Assembly: GCA_004558805.1 (NCBI GenBank) | Contig: SFDE01000015.1 | Span: forward strand, 6,127-70,126 | Source of the DNA: Faecalibacterium prausnitzii | GTDB taxonomy: Bacteria; Bacillota; Clostridia; Oscillospirales; Ruminococcaceae | DNA: 64,000 nucleotides | Direction: 5' to 3' | In this document: positions 25,570-33,852 of the stretch, piece after piece | Layout: each line of letters begins with the position of its first letter | How positions within the stretch are numbered: the stretch's first letter is position 1 | The notes under the pieces: model-generated | The model's database searches: none | What the model was told of the DNA's origin: nothing | Seen by the model: only the letters and a program-made list of their open reading frames with translations | Position numbers and translations under genes: made by a program

Positions 25570-27117
25570 TTACAGCAGCCGCAGCGCCTTGGGATAGTGG
25601 TTTTTCACCCGTCCCCCGGACGCCTTGCCGCCGCCCAGCGCCCAGCCGTCCACGGTGACGCAGCACCAGCCGTCTGCAGCGGTGCGTGCCTCTATCTCCC
25701 TGCCGGACAGGTACTCGGTGACCCGGGGGTCCGCAAGGGTCAGCTGCTCCTGATTTGCGCACAGGCTGCCAAAGGCGGTAAACAGGTGGTGTTCCGGCAC
25801 AAAACGTCCTTTCTGGACGCTGCCCACGAACACTCCTGCCCGCAGCATATGAAGGTTGGTGTGGGGGAAGGGCACCGGCAGCAGCACTCCGCCGCCATGG
25901 ACCACCGCCGGGCGGTGTGCCAGAACAGGAAAGTACTTTTCCGCAAACGCCTGCCATGCTTCCAGGCTCTGCGCCGGGGTGCTCTCCCCTGCCGCCGCCT
26001 CCCGGCTGCGCCTGCCGCCCTGCACCGCCTCCCGGCAGACCCGGCTGTTTTCCCGCCGTGCAGTCCGCCCCTCCGGTGCTTTTGCCGCCTTTGTGCCCTT
26101 GCCCTTTGCCTTTTTGCTGCTTTCTGCCGCTGCGGCAAGCCAGAGCTGCTCCTCCTGGGTGTACTCTTCTCCCGCAGGCAGCGGGCGGGGGGTGCCTGCT
26201 TTTACTAACCGTGCCATAAAGTGCCCCTCGCCGCCCTGACAGGGCCAGATGCGCCGCACCATGGTCACGTCCAGCGGCAGACCGCCGGTGCGGTTTGCCT
26301 CTCCTTCGCTGCCAAAGGTGTAGTCCACATTGCCCAGCACGTCAGCAAGTTCAAACTCCGGGTGACGCTGCAGGAACGCCGCCACCTGTCCTTCGTCCTC
26401 CTCCGGGGCAAAGGTGCAGGTGGAGTACACCAGCTGTCCGCCGGGGGCAAGGGCGGCGGCGGCGCAGTCCAGGATCTGTGCACCCAGCTCTGCGCACTGC
26501 TGCACCAGCGTTTCGCAGTGCTGCTGCCGTGCCACCGGCTCCTTGCGGAACATGCCCTCCCCGGAGCAGGGGGCGTCCACCAGGATCCTGTCAAAGAATT
26601 CCGGCAGCGCCTCGGCAATGCGGGCGGGAGTCTCGTTGAGGATCACTGCATTGGAGACCCCCATCCGCTCCAGATTGCTTTTAAGGATCTCGGCACGGGC
26701 GGCAACATACTCGTTGCTCACCAGCACCCCCCGCCCCTGCAGGGCGGCGGCAAGCTGACTGCTCTTGCCGCCGGGGGCAGCGCAGAGGTCCAGCACCCGC
26801 ATCCCGGGCTTTACCCCCAGCAGAGGTGCCGCCGAGGACGCCGAGGGTTCCTGAGAATAGAACACACCTGCGTGATAATAGGGATGTCGCCCGGGGCGGA
26901 ACTCCGCTTCCGGACCGTTCTGCACCACAAACGCCTGTCGGCAGAAAGGGGACGCTTCCAGCGGCAGGTCCGCCTTTGCGGCAAACTGTTCCGGTGTGGC
27001 GCGCAGCGCTGACACCGTCACGCCCCGTGCCGCCTCTTCCCGGGGGGCTGTATAGAGCGTATCGTACCGGTCTCCCAGCAGCTGCCGCTCCCGGCGCTCA
27101 AAATATTCAGTAGGCAT
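25570..27117 (-). CDS. RsmF/Sun-family rRNA cytosine-5 methyltransferase
   Basis: 515 residues. The N-terminal RNA-binding region is followed by a SAM-dependent domain: VLDLCAAPGGKSSQLA (SAM loop), DAPCSGEGMFRK and YSTCTFAPEEDE (the two catalytic-cysteine motifs of m5C methyltransferases). The C-terminal part, with SGREIEARTAADGWCCVTVDGWALGGGKASGGRVKNHYPKALRL, matches the RsmF-type domain that binds 16S rRNA. A long basic, low-complexity linker (KKAKGKGTKAAKAPEGRTARR) joins the parts and is not typical. AGGAGG lies nine bases before the ATG. The exact target base is not provable here. Confidence 0.92.
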   Translation of the reverse strand: MPTEYFERRERQLLGDRYDTLYTAPREEAARGVTVSALRATPEQFAAKADLPLEASPFCRQAFVVQNGPEAEFRPGRHPYYHAGVFYSQEPSASSAAPLLGVKPGMRVLDLCAAPGGKSSQLAAALQGRGVLVSNEYVAARAEILKSNLERMGVSNAVILNETPARIAEALPEFFDRILVDAPCSGEGMFRKEPVARQQHCETLVQQCAELGAQILDCAAAALAPGGQLVYSTCTFAPEEDEGQVAAFLQRHPEFELADVLGNVDYTFGSEGEANRTGGLPLDVTMVRRIWPCQGGEGHFMARLVKAGTPRPLPAGEEYTQEEQLWLAAAAESSKKAKGKGTKAAKAPEGRTARRENSRVCREAVQGGRRSREAAAGESTPAQSLEAWQAFAEKYFPVLAHRPAVVHGGGVLLPVPFPHTNLHMLRAGVFVGSVQKGRFVPEHHLFTAFGSLCANQEQLTLADPRVTEYLSGREIEARTAADGWCCVTVDGWALGGGKASGGRVKNHYPKALRLL

Positions 27118-27222
27118 TCAGCATTTCCTCCTGTGGGATGTATAAAGCCGCCCTGTGGGGCAACACTATCTGCTGTGAGGGCAGCCGCCCCCGCGTTTTG
27201 AAACCGAAAGGAGAACTACACC

Positions 27223-27399
27223 ATGGAAAACCGCAGTGACAACCGCACCAACAATTGCAAGAACCAGACCACCAGCCGCAGCAGCAATTCCGCCCGGAAC
27301 AGCGCCACCAACGAGCACAAACACCCCAACCAGTACACCAAGGGTGCCGACGACGAAAGCGCCAAGAACTCCACCGGCGGCAAGAGCGCCAAAAACTGA
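27223..27399 (+). CDS. Small Asn/Ser-rich hydrophilic protein
   Basis: 58 residues, begins MENRSDNRTNNCKNQTTSRS and ends GGKSAKN. Very hydrophilic, rich in Asn, Ser, Thr and Lys, no hydrophobic segment, one cysteine. A good ribosome site (AAAGGAGA, eight bases before the ATG) and a strong terminator after the stop argue that it is real. Its composition recalls gamma-type small acid-soluble spore proteins and related small clostridial proteins, but I cannot show homology. Oriented opposite to both neighbours. Confidence 0.6.
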   Translation: MENRSDNRTNNCKNQTTSRSSNSARNSATNEHKHPNQYTKGADDESAKNSTGGKSAKN

Positions 27400-27462
27400 C
27401 CCTGACGGGCTGACGGTCCTCTGAGAGACCCCAGCCGGTCCGGCATTTCTCCTTACAGCAAA

Positions 27463-27508
27463 GCCCGCTGCCCTCCGGCACTGTTTTCCAGTGCGGAAAG
27501 CAGCGGGC
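27463..27508. terminator. Large hairpin terminator between converging genes
   Basis: GCCCGCTGC (27463-27471) pairs with GCAGCGGGC (27500-27508), with an inner CACTG/CAGTG stem. It is suitable for both the small plus-strand gene and mrnC. Confidence 0.75.
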
Positions 27509-27518
27509 TTCCGGCGTT

Positions 27519-27929
27519 TTACAGTTGTTTTTCGTTGGGGTCGAACTGCTGCCACAGGGTCTCAAAAAGCTCCTGCACCCTGCCCAGCTGACCGTTGAGA
27601 TACAGCCAGCCCAGCAGGCACTCAAAGCCGGTGGAAGCACGGTACTCCTCCGGAGAGGCGTGCTTTGCCACGCTTGCCTTGCTGGCATTGCGTCCCCGCT
27701 TGAATACCGCCAGTTCGTCCTCGGTGAACAGCGGCTCCAGCAGCTGCTCTTCCCGGAACTGTGCCCGTGCCGAGACGTACTTGACCTTTTCTGCGTTCAG
27801 CCTGCCGGCAGACAGCCGGTGGTGCTCCACCAGCCGCTGACGCACCAGCAGTTCCAGCACGCTGTCCCCCACAAAGGCAAGCGCCAGCGGGCTCAGCTCC
27901 CGGGGGTCGATCTTTTCGGGTTCGTTCAT
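27519..27929 (-). CDS. mrnC: Mini-ribonuclease III
   Basis: 136 residues. An RNase III catalytic domain without the double-stranded-RNA-binding domain: LALAFVGDSVLELLVRQRL contains the catalytic signature, and SPEEYRASTGFECLLGWLYLNGQ the second conserved block. In Bacillus it matures 23S rRNA. Two start codons are adjacent; the second ATG (27929) sits at a better distance from AGAGG. It is 13 bases after obg and probably co-transcribed with it. Confidence 0.92.
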   Translation of the reverse strand: MNEPEKIDPRELSPLALAFVGDSVLELLVRQRLVEHHRLSAGRLNAEKVKYVSARAQFREEQLLEPLFTEDELAVFKRGRNASKASVAKHASPEEYRASTGFECLLGWLYLNGQLGRVQELFETLWQQFDPNEKQL

Positions 27930-27942
27930 CATGACCTCTTAC

Positions 27943-29226
27943 TTAGAAGATATAATCGAACTGATACTCGCCGATGAGGATGGTATCGTTCTCTTCCACG
28001 CCCTTGGCGACCAGAGCATCCAGAATGCCGCTCTCGCCCAGCTGACGCTGGAAGAACTGCAGGCTCTCGTAGTCGTCCACGTTGCTGCCTGCCAGAATAT
28101 ACTCCAGCCAGGGAGCTTCCACGCTCCACACGTGTGCTTCCATCCGCTTGATGGTAAAGTCCCGGCTGCCCGCCTTCTTCTCGGTCTTTTTGTACTCCGG
28201 AGCAAACACCGGCACAGCGGGAATGTCCTTCAGGCGGTTGTACACCAGACCCGGCAGCTCCCGCACACCCTGCATGGTGGCAGCGGAGATGGGGAGGAAG
28301 GTGAGACCTTTCTGCTCCACATACTTGCGGAACTCCTGGATCTGCTCCGGGGTGGCAAGGTCGCACTTGTTGCCGACGATGATCTGAGGACGCTGTGCCA
28401 GCTCCGGGCTGAACCGTGCCAGCTCGGTGTTGATCTTCTCAAGGTCCTCCTTGGGGTCCCGGCACTCGCTGCCGGAAACGTCCACCACATGCAGCAGCAG
28501 GCGGCAGCGCTCCACATGGCGCAGGAAGTCATGTCCCAGACCGATGCCCTCGCTGGCACCCTCAATGAGACCGGGGATATCGGCGCAGACAAAGCTGGCG
28601 CCCTCCCCCACCGACACGACGCCCAAGGTGGGCACCAGAGTGGTGAAGTGATAGTTGGCGATCTTGGGCTTTGCGGCACTGATGGTGGAAATGAGGGTGG
28701 ACTTGCCCACATTGGGGAAACCGATGAGACCCACGTCTGCAATGAGCTTCAGCTCCAGAGTTACCCGAATGTCCTCACCGGGCATACCGGGCTTTGCAAA
28801 CTTGGGGATCTGACGGGTGGGGGTGGCAAAGTGGGCATTGCCGTAGCCGCCTCTGCCGCCCTTTGCCACAGTGACCGGGTCGTGGTCCGACAGGTCTGCG
28901 ATTACCAGACCGCTTTCGGCGTCCTTGATGACGGTGCCCAGCGGCACCTTGATCACCAGATCCTCGGCGTTCTTGCCGTGGCACAGGCTTGCGCCGCCCT
29001 TGCCACCTTCCGGTGCCACATACTTGCGCTTGTAGCGGAAATCCATCAGGGTGGACAGGTGATCGTCCGCCACAAAGATGATGTCGCCGCCTCTGCCGCC
29101 GTCGCCGCCGTCCGGACCGCCTGCCGCCACGAACTTCTCCCGGTGGAAGCTCACTGCACCATCGCCGCCCTTGCCCGCATGGAGCCATATCGTGGCGATG
29201 TCGATAAAGTTAGTCTGTGCTGCCAT
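27943..29226 (-). CDS. obgE: Obg/CgtA GTPase
   Basis: 427 residues. Glycine-rich N-terminal Obg fold (WLHAGKGGDGAVSFHREKFV...GGDGGRGGDI), a G domain with GFPNVGKST, DIPGLIEGA and NKCD, and a C-terminal OCT domain typical of Firmicutes. It is involved in late 50S assembly and stress control. The start is the ATG at 29226 with AAGGAGG seven bases upstream; the longer open frame runs through a repeat. Usually obg follows rpmA directly; here a terminator and a palindromic repeat separate them. Confidence 0.96.
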   Translation of the reverse strand: MAAQTNFIDIATIWLHAGKGGDGAVSFHREKFVAAGGPDGGDGGRGGDIIFVADDHLSTLMDFRYKRKYVAPEGGKGGASLCHGKNAEDLVIKVPLGTVIKDAESGLVIADLSDHDPVTVAKGGRGGYGNAHFATPTRQIPKFAKPGMPGEDIRVTLELKLIADVGLIGFPNVGKSTLISTISAAKPKIANYHFTTLVPTLGVVSVGEGASFVCADIPGLIEGASEGIGLGHDFLRHVERCRLLLHVVDVSGSECRDPKEDLEKINTELARFSPELAQRPQIIVGNKCDLATPEQIQEFRKYVEQKGLTFLPISAATMQGVRELPGLVYNRLKDIPAVPVFAPEYKKTEKKAGSRDFTIKRMEAHVWSVEAPWLEYILAGSNVDDYESLQFFQRQLGESGILDALVAKGVEENDTILIGEYQFDYIF

Positions 29227-29267
29227 ACAGCCCCTCCTTGGTTTTATACGTTGGTTTATCTCTCCCC

Positions 29268-29376
29268 TGCCGGGAGCTCCTTCCGTCATCGCTTGTGCGA
29301 TGCCACCTCCCTCAAGGAGGGAGGCTTTAAGGCTCCCTCTTTGAGGGGGCTGGCGCCGTAGGCGACTGGAGGAGTT
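29268..29376. repeat. Palindromic interspersed repeat (MITE-like) upstream of obg
   Basis: Two half-elements face each other. The left arm begins CTCCTTCCGTC and contains CCACCTCCCTCAA and GAGGGAGGC; the right arm mirrors it with GGCTCCCTC, TTGAGGGGGCTGGC and GACTGGAGGAG. The centre is near 29328. It could fold into one long imperfect hairpin. It carries no ORF of its own. Confidence 0.7.
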
Positions 29377-29406
29377 TCTGTCAGGCAATCAAAAAGAGAG
29401 TTCTTC

Positions 29407-29441
29407 ATCAAAAAGAGCCGAACCACAAAGGGTCCGGCTCT
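29407..29441 (-). terminator. Terminator of rplU-rpmA
   Basis: Minus strand AGAGCCG pairs with CGGCTCT and is followed by TTTTGATG. Confidence 0.85.
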
Positions 29442-29465
29442 ACGGTTGCAGATTTTAGAAAGAAG

Positions 29466-29717
29466 TTACTGCTTGACGCTGCACTTCTTGCCGTTCTTGC
29501 CCACGCGCTCGAAACGGACGGTACCGTCCACCAGAGCAAACAGGGTATCATCGCTGCCCTTGCCAACATTCTCACCCGGCATGATGTGGGTGCCACGCTG
29601 ACGGACCAGGATGTTGCCGGCCAGAACGAACTGACCGTCTGCACGCTTGGTGCCCAGACGCTGTGCTGCGGAATCGCGGCCGTTCTTGGTGCTGCCTACG
29701 CCCTTTTTATGTGCCAT
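29466..29717 (-). CDS. rpmA: 50S ribosomal protein L27
   Basis: 83 residues starting MAHKKGVGSTKNGRDS. In most Firmicutes L27 carries a short N-terminal extension ending in FFA that is removed by the protease Prp; this protein starts directly with the mature-type sequence. AAGGAGG precedes the ATG. It follows rplU after 14 bases, and no prp/ysxB gene lies between them as it does in Bacillus. Confidence 0.97.
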   Translation of the reverse strand: MAHKKGVGSTKNGRDSAAQRLGTKRADGQFVLAGNILVRQRGTHIMPGENVGKGSDDTLFALVDGTVRFERVGKNGKKCSVKQ

Positions 29718-29731
29718 TGTAATTTACCTCC

Positions 29732-30043
29732 TTAGCCGTTGATCGCAGTGATCTCAACCTTGGTGTAGGGCTGACGATGACCCATACGGCGAGCACTGTG
29801 CTTCTTTGCGCGATAGGTGATGATGTTCAGCTTCTTGCCCTTGCCATTCTTGATGACCTTGGCAGAAACGGTGGCACCCTCAACAACGGGAGCGCCAACC
29901 TTCACAGAACCCTCCTCGCCAATAGCGAGAACCTGATCAAACTTCACTTCGGAGTCGGCCTCAACGTCCAGCTTTTCGATGTAGACGATGTCGCCCTGCT
30001 CCACGCGGTACTGCTTACCGCCGGTAACAATGATTGCGTACAT
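29732..30043 (-). CDS. rplU: 50S ribosomal protein L21
   Basis: 103 residues, standard length: MYAIIVTGGKQYRVEQGDIVYIEKL at the start and KKHSARRMGHRQPYTKVEI at the end. The ATG at 30043 is nine bases after AAAGGA; an upstream ATG at 30052 overlaps that ribosome site and is less likely. Confidence 0.97.
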   Translation of the reverse strand: MYAIIVTGGKQYRVEQGDIVYIEKLDVEADSEVKFDQVLAIGEEGSVKVGAPVVEGATVSAKVIKNGKGKKLNIITYRAKKHSARRMGHRQPYTKVEITAING

Positions 30044-30125
30044 TTTGTTCATTCCTTTTCGTTGTACTCGCTGGTCGTAAAGGCAGACCCCTGCGGGGTC
30101 ATTTTGGGCGCCCACACCATGCGGC
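30044..30125 (-). ncRNA. Possible L21 autoregulatory leader
   Basis: About 80 bases between the predicted transcription start and rplU. It contains a GACCCC/GGGGTC hairpin with a three-base loop. Many Firmicutes have an L21 leader RNA at this place; the match here is positional, not a confirmed structure. Confidence 0.35.
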
Positions 30126-30131
30126 TAAAAC

Positions 30132-30160
30132 AGTATAGCAAAAAAATGCCGGGAATGCAA
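30132..30160 (-). promoter_or_regulatory. Promoter of rplU-rpmA
   Basis: Minus strand TTGCAT (30155-30160), 17-base spacer, TATACT (30132-30137). Confidence 0.8.
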
Positions 30161-30189
30161 GAGGAAATTTCCGCTTTGCGCATGTTTTT

Positions 30190-31230
30190 TTACTTTTCCG
30201 TCCTGCCGGTCTCCTCAATGCGCTGTTTTACCCGGGCGTTATAGCTTTCGGTGCGCTCCACAAACAGCTGCCGGGGGCTGGAGGCGGTCAGCTGGGTGTC
30301 CGCCCCGGCAAAGGAGAGGGGACCATCCAGCTTTTTCATAGCCGCCCGGTTTTCCGGGTTTAGCGCCAGCGGCACCATCAGGGGCTTGCCCTTATATTTG
30401 CGGGTAAAGTAGATCTCCGCTGCGATACCCGCCACCACGGCGATGCCTGCCACCAGCTGGGAGACCCGGAGCCCGATGGAGGGCACCAGCATCAGGCTGT
30501 CGGTGCGCAGCGCTTCGATCCAGAACCGTCCTGCCCCGTACCACACCATATACCGCAGGGCAATGTCGCCGTTGAACTTGCGCTTTTTGATGTAGCGGAA
30601 CAGCATGATAAAGCCTGCCAGACACCACAGGCTCTCGTACAAAAAGGTGGGGTGCACCGGCAGATTGGGGTCGATGACCATGCCGCTCTGGGCGGTGACG
30701 GTGCTGCCCATCAGATAGGTGCGGGTCGCCTCGCTGTACATGCCCCAGGGCAGGGTGGTGTTGCAGCCGAACGCCTCCTGATTGAAAAAGTTGCCCCAGC
30801 GTCCGCAGCACTGTCCGATGAGAAAGCCCATGGCGGTCAGGTCGAACATGGGCAGCACCGGCACGCCCCGCCACTTGCACGCCAGACCGCCGAACAGAAA
30901 GCCGCCGATGATGCCGCCGTAGATGGCAAGTCCGCCGTCCCGGATGGCGATCATATCCCAGATGCTCTCATATTTAAAGGGTGCCATTGCCACATAGTAG
31001 GCACGGGCGCTGATGATGCCCAGCACCACGCCGATGAGGATCACATCCACCATGCTGTCCGGGTCCACCCCGAACTCGATGCTGTGGCGGAAGGCAAAGA
31101 TCAGCGCAAGGCACAGACCCACTGCGATGCACACGCCATACCAGTAAATGCTGATGCCGCCGATGTGGAACGCCACACGGTTCAGCTCAAATTCCAGACC
31201 CAGACCGGGAAACTGTACCAGATTTGTCAT
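30190..31230 (-). CDS. lgt: Prolipoprotein diacylglyceryl transferase
   Basis: 346 residues, seven or so membrane segments. GGLAIYGGIIGG, the Lgt signature GRWGNFFNQEAFG and HPTFLYES are intact. It attaches diacylglycerol to lipobox cysteines, and so acts on the OppA-like and flavin-reductase lipoproteins in this window. A hydrophilic tail of about 70 residues after the last helix is longer than usual. It overlaps the M16 peptidase stop by four bases. Confidence 0.96.
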   Translation of the reverse strand: MTNLVQFPGLGLEFELNRVAFHIGGISIYWYGVCIAVGLCLALIFAFRHSIEFGVDPDSMVDVILIGVVLGIISARAYYVAMAPFKYESIWDMIAIRDGGLAIYGGIIGGFLFGGLACKWRGVPVLPMFDLTAMGFLIGQCCGRWGNFFNQEAFGCNTTLPWGMYSEATRTYLMGSTVTAQSGMVIDPNLPVHPTFLYESLWCLAGFIMLFRYIKKRKFNGDIALRYMVWYGAGRFWIEALRTDSLMLVPSIGLRVSQLVAGIAVVAGIAAEIYFTRKYKGKPLMVPLALNPENRAAMKKLDGPLSFAGADTQLTASSPRQLFVERTESYNARVKQRIEETGRTEK

Positions 31231-32537
31231 TCTTCTTCCTCCTCATCCTCTGCGGCAGGCGCTGTGCCGTCCGGCAGGATATACATGGTCGCCATACGGT
31301 CGGTGGACAGGATCCGCTGCAGGGCGGCATCGGCATCCTCCGCCGTCAAGCCTGCCAGCATGGTGATCTGCTGCGCTACCGTCTGTCCGGAAAGGGCAAA
31401 ATCTGCCATCTGACTGGCGGAGTCCTCCACATTTTCCAGATTTTCAATGAGCTGACCGTATTTTTCGTTCTTGCAGAGGGTAAAGATCTCCCGGTCCACC
31501 CCCTGCGTGCGGACCCGAGTGATCTCCTCCAGCAGCAGCTGTTTTACCCGGTCCGGCTCATCGCTTTCGCCGGTGAACAGGATGCAGCAGCAGCCGTCCA
31601 CCCGCAGCACCTCGCCTCCAAAGTCCGGGTTCACCAATCCCTCATCGTAGAGGCGGCGGTACAAAGGCGACATGCCTCCCACGATGCAGCTGCAGATCAG
31701 GTCGTACAGCGCCTCTCCCCGCAGATCGCCGGATGCCAGCGGCTCCTCTTTAAAGCCCACCCCGAAGCAGGGCTTGGACACCGGCATGGTCAGCGTTTTT
31801 TCGGTGGCGGCAAGGGTCATAGGCTCCGGTGCCCACAGCCGCTGCACCCGCCCCTCCGGGCGGGGTTCCATAAGCCCATGGCGGGCACAGGCAGCAAGGA
31901 TCTGCTCCATGGTGGTGTTGCCGGCGGCAGCAAGCACCATGTTGCCCGGGGCGTAGAACGCCCGGCAGCTGTCGTAAAGCATCTCCGGGGTGATCCGAGC
32001 AATGCTCTCCACCGTGCCTGCAATGTCGCTGCGGATGGGGTGGCTGTGGTACAGACATTCAAACAGCCCGGTGATGAGCCGCCATTCCGGGTTGTCGTCG
32101 TACATCTTGATTTCCTGCCCGATGATGCCCTGTTCCTTGGCAATGGTCTGCTCCGTAAAGTAAGGGTGGGTCACCATGCCCAGCAGCACATCCAGACTTT
32201 CGTCCAGCTGCTGGGTAGCAGTAAACAGGTAGCAGGTGCGGTCAAAACTGGTAAAGGCATTGGCGTTGGCGCCGGTCTTGGCATACTTGGCAAAGGCGTC
32301 CCCGTCCTGATCCTCAAACATCTTGTGTTCCAAAAAATGTGCCACACCGGCAGGCAGATGCACCTCCCGGTCCTCCAGCCGGAAATCCCGGTCGATGGAG
32401 CCAAAGCGGGTGGCAAAGATCACATGGGTGCCGGAATACCCCGGCATGGGGCGGACGATGACCGTAAGCCCGGAGGGCAGCACCTTCCACTGGTCCGCCA
32501 CTGCCTGTTCCAGCACAGTCTGCTTATTCTCCAACAT
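31227..32537 (-). CDS. M16 peptidase, YfmH-like (active-site subunit)
   Basis: 436 residues. The inverted zinc motif HFLEH is present, with a downstream acidic residue in the helix EQGIIGQEI, so it can be catalytically active. The preceding gene encodes a partner lacking the motif, the arrangement of the YfmF/YfmH pair linked to EF-P 5-aminopentanol modification in Bacillus. Here no efp or ymfI neighbour is in view. It overlaps the partner by 14 bases and lgt by four. Confidence 0.88.
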   Translation of the reverse strand: MLENKQTVLEQAVADQWKVLPSGLTVIVRPMPGYSGTHVIFATRFGSIDRDFRLEDREVHLPAGVAHFLEHKMFEDQDGDAFAKYAKTGANANAFTSFDRTCYLFTATQQLDESLDVLLGMVTHPYFTEQTIAKEQGIIGQEIKMYDDNPEWRLITGLFECLYHSHPIRSDIAGTVESIARITPEMLYDSCRAFYAPGNMVLAAAGNTTMEQILAACARHGLMEPRPEGRVQRLWAPEPMTLAATEKTLTMPVSKPCFGVGFKEEPLASGDLRGEALYDLICSCIVGGMSPLYRRLYDEGLVNPDFGGEVLRVDGCCCILFTGESDEPDRVKQLLLEEITRVRTQGVDREIFTLCKNEKYGQLIENLENVEDSASQMADFALSGQTVAQQITMLAGLTAEDADAALQRILSTDRMATMYILPDGTAPAAEDEEEEE

Positions 32538-33807
32538 GGTCGTCCTCCTTTGTCAGCAGGTAGCTTACCGACAGGCTCAGCCGCCGCAGGATGCTGCGGA
32601 CTTCCTCTTTGGTCACGGCACGGAGGGCGTCCCGTGCCTGGTCCGGGGTCTGCACCCTGCCGCCCCGCAGCACTTCGATGTAGTACCAGCTCTCGATGCC
32701 TCCAAGGCTGTCCTCTACCCCGCTCATGCCGCTGAGCAGTCCCCGGCGGCAGTCCTCCAGCTCCTCGTCGGTGATTTCCCCGGTGCACAGATCCTCCAGC
32801 TCCTTCAGGATCGCCTGCCGGGCACGGGCGGCATCGGCGTGCTCCACGCCGCTGTTCACCGCCATGCTGCCGGTAAAGCTCTGGAAGGAGGAGGAGCAGT
32901 AGTAGCACAGATGGTCCCGCTCCCGGACGTTCAAAAACAGCCGGCTGGTGACGCTGCCGCCGTACAGTGCCATGGCAAGCCGCACCGCTGCCAGCTCCTC
33001 GGGCTTCATAGGCTCACCCAGAGTAAACAGCATGCACAGCTTTGCCTGCACCATGTCGTAGGTCTCGGTCTTGTACAAGGGCTGCTGCCGGGGCATGGCG
33101 ATGTTCTCTGCCAGCGGCACCGGGACACGGTCCACAGCGGCAAGCTCTGCCAGCAGTGCCTCCCGCACCGCCGCTGTCTGCTGTGCATCGCAGCCCAGCA
33201 CCATCAGTTCAATGTTGGCGGTGCGCAGCATCTCCCGGTATGCTTCGGTGAGCTGGCGGGAGGTCAGCCCCTCCACCTCTTCCAGATAGCCTTCCTGCCG
33301 CACCCCCGCCGGGCTGTCCCCAAAGAACTCCCGGTTTGCCTGCCGCATACAGTAGATGCGCTTTTCGTTGATCTCATCTTCCAGTGCCTTTTTCAGCATC
33401 TGCTTTTCGATCTCCACTGCCTGAGGGTCAAAGACCCCCTCCACCAGATAAGGATGGAAGGCAGCTCCCAGAGCAATGGCGGCATATTCCCGGGTAAGGG
33501 GTTCCCCTTCCAGGGCAAACTTGTCCTTGATGCCGGTGACGCTGACGCAGAGATTGTGGCTGCAGCCCATGGGACGGGCGTCCACGGTCAGGTCTGCTCC
33601 GTAGAGCTTAGCCAGCTTTTTGGTGAGCTGGGTCATATCCGGGCAGTCCGCATAGCCCCGCTCCAGCACCAGCGGCAGCAGAGCGTGTGCCGTCGCCGTC
33701 TCCCGCTTTGTCGGGAAGGCAAAGTGGATGCTAATGCGGCAGCGGTTGAACTTTTCTGCCGGGTCACAGGAAAGATGGACGCCCGGCGCAATAAGAGTAC
33801 GTTCCAA
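32524..33807 (-). CDS. M16-family peptidase homologue, YfmF-like (inactive partner)
   Basis: 427 residues, same fold as its downstream neighbour (ATAHALLPLVLERGYADCPDMTQLTKKLAKLYGADLTV ... QLTEAYREMLRTANIELMVLGCD). The position of the HxxEH zinc site reads LPLVLERG, so no zinc is bound and it should serve as the non-catalytic half of a heterodimer. The 14-base overlap supports equal expression of both. Confidence 0.86.
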   Translation of the reverse strand: MERTLIAPGVHLSCDPAEKFNRCRISIHFAFPTKRETATAHALLPLVLERGYADCPDMTQLTKKLAKLYGADLTVDARPMGCSHNLCVSVTGIKDKFALEGEPLTREYAAIALGAAFHPYLVEGVFDPQAVEIEKQMLKKALEDEINEKRIYCMRQANREFFGDSPAGVRQEGYLEEVEGLTSRQLTEAYREMLRTANIELMVLGCDAQQTAAVREALLAELAAVDRVPVPLAENIAMPRQQPLYKTETYDMVQAKLCMLFTLGEPMKPEELAAVRLAMALYGGSVTSRLFLNVRERDHLCYYCSSSFQSFTGSMAVNSGVEHADAARARQAILKELEDLCTGEITDEELEDCRRGLLSGMSGVEDSLGGIESWYYIEVLRGGRVQTPDQARDALRAVTKEEVRSILRRLSLSVSYLLTKEDDHVGE

Positions 33808-33852
33808 TTGATGCTCCTTCGCCTCCCGGGGGAGGCTGTTGTATTCTCTATG

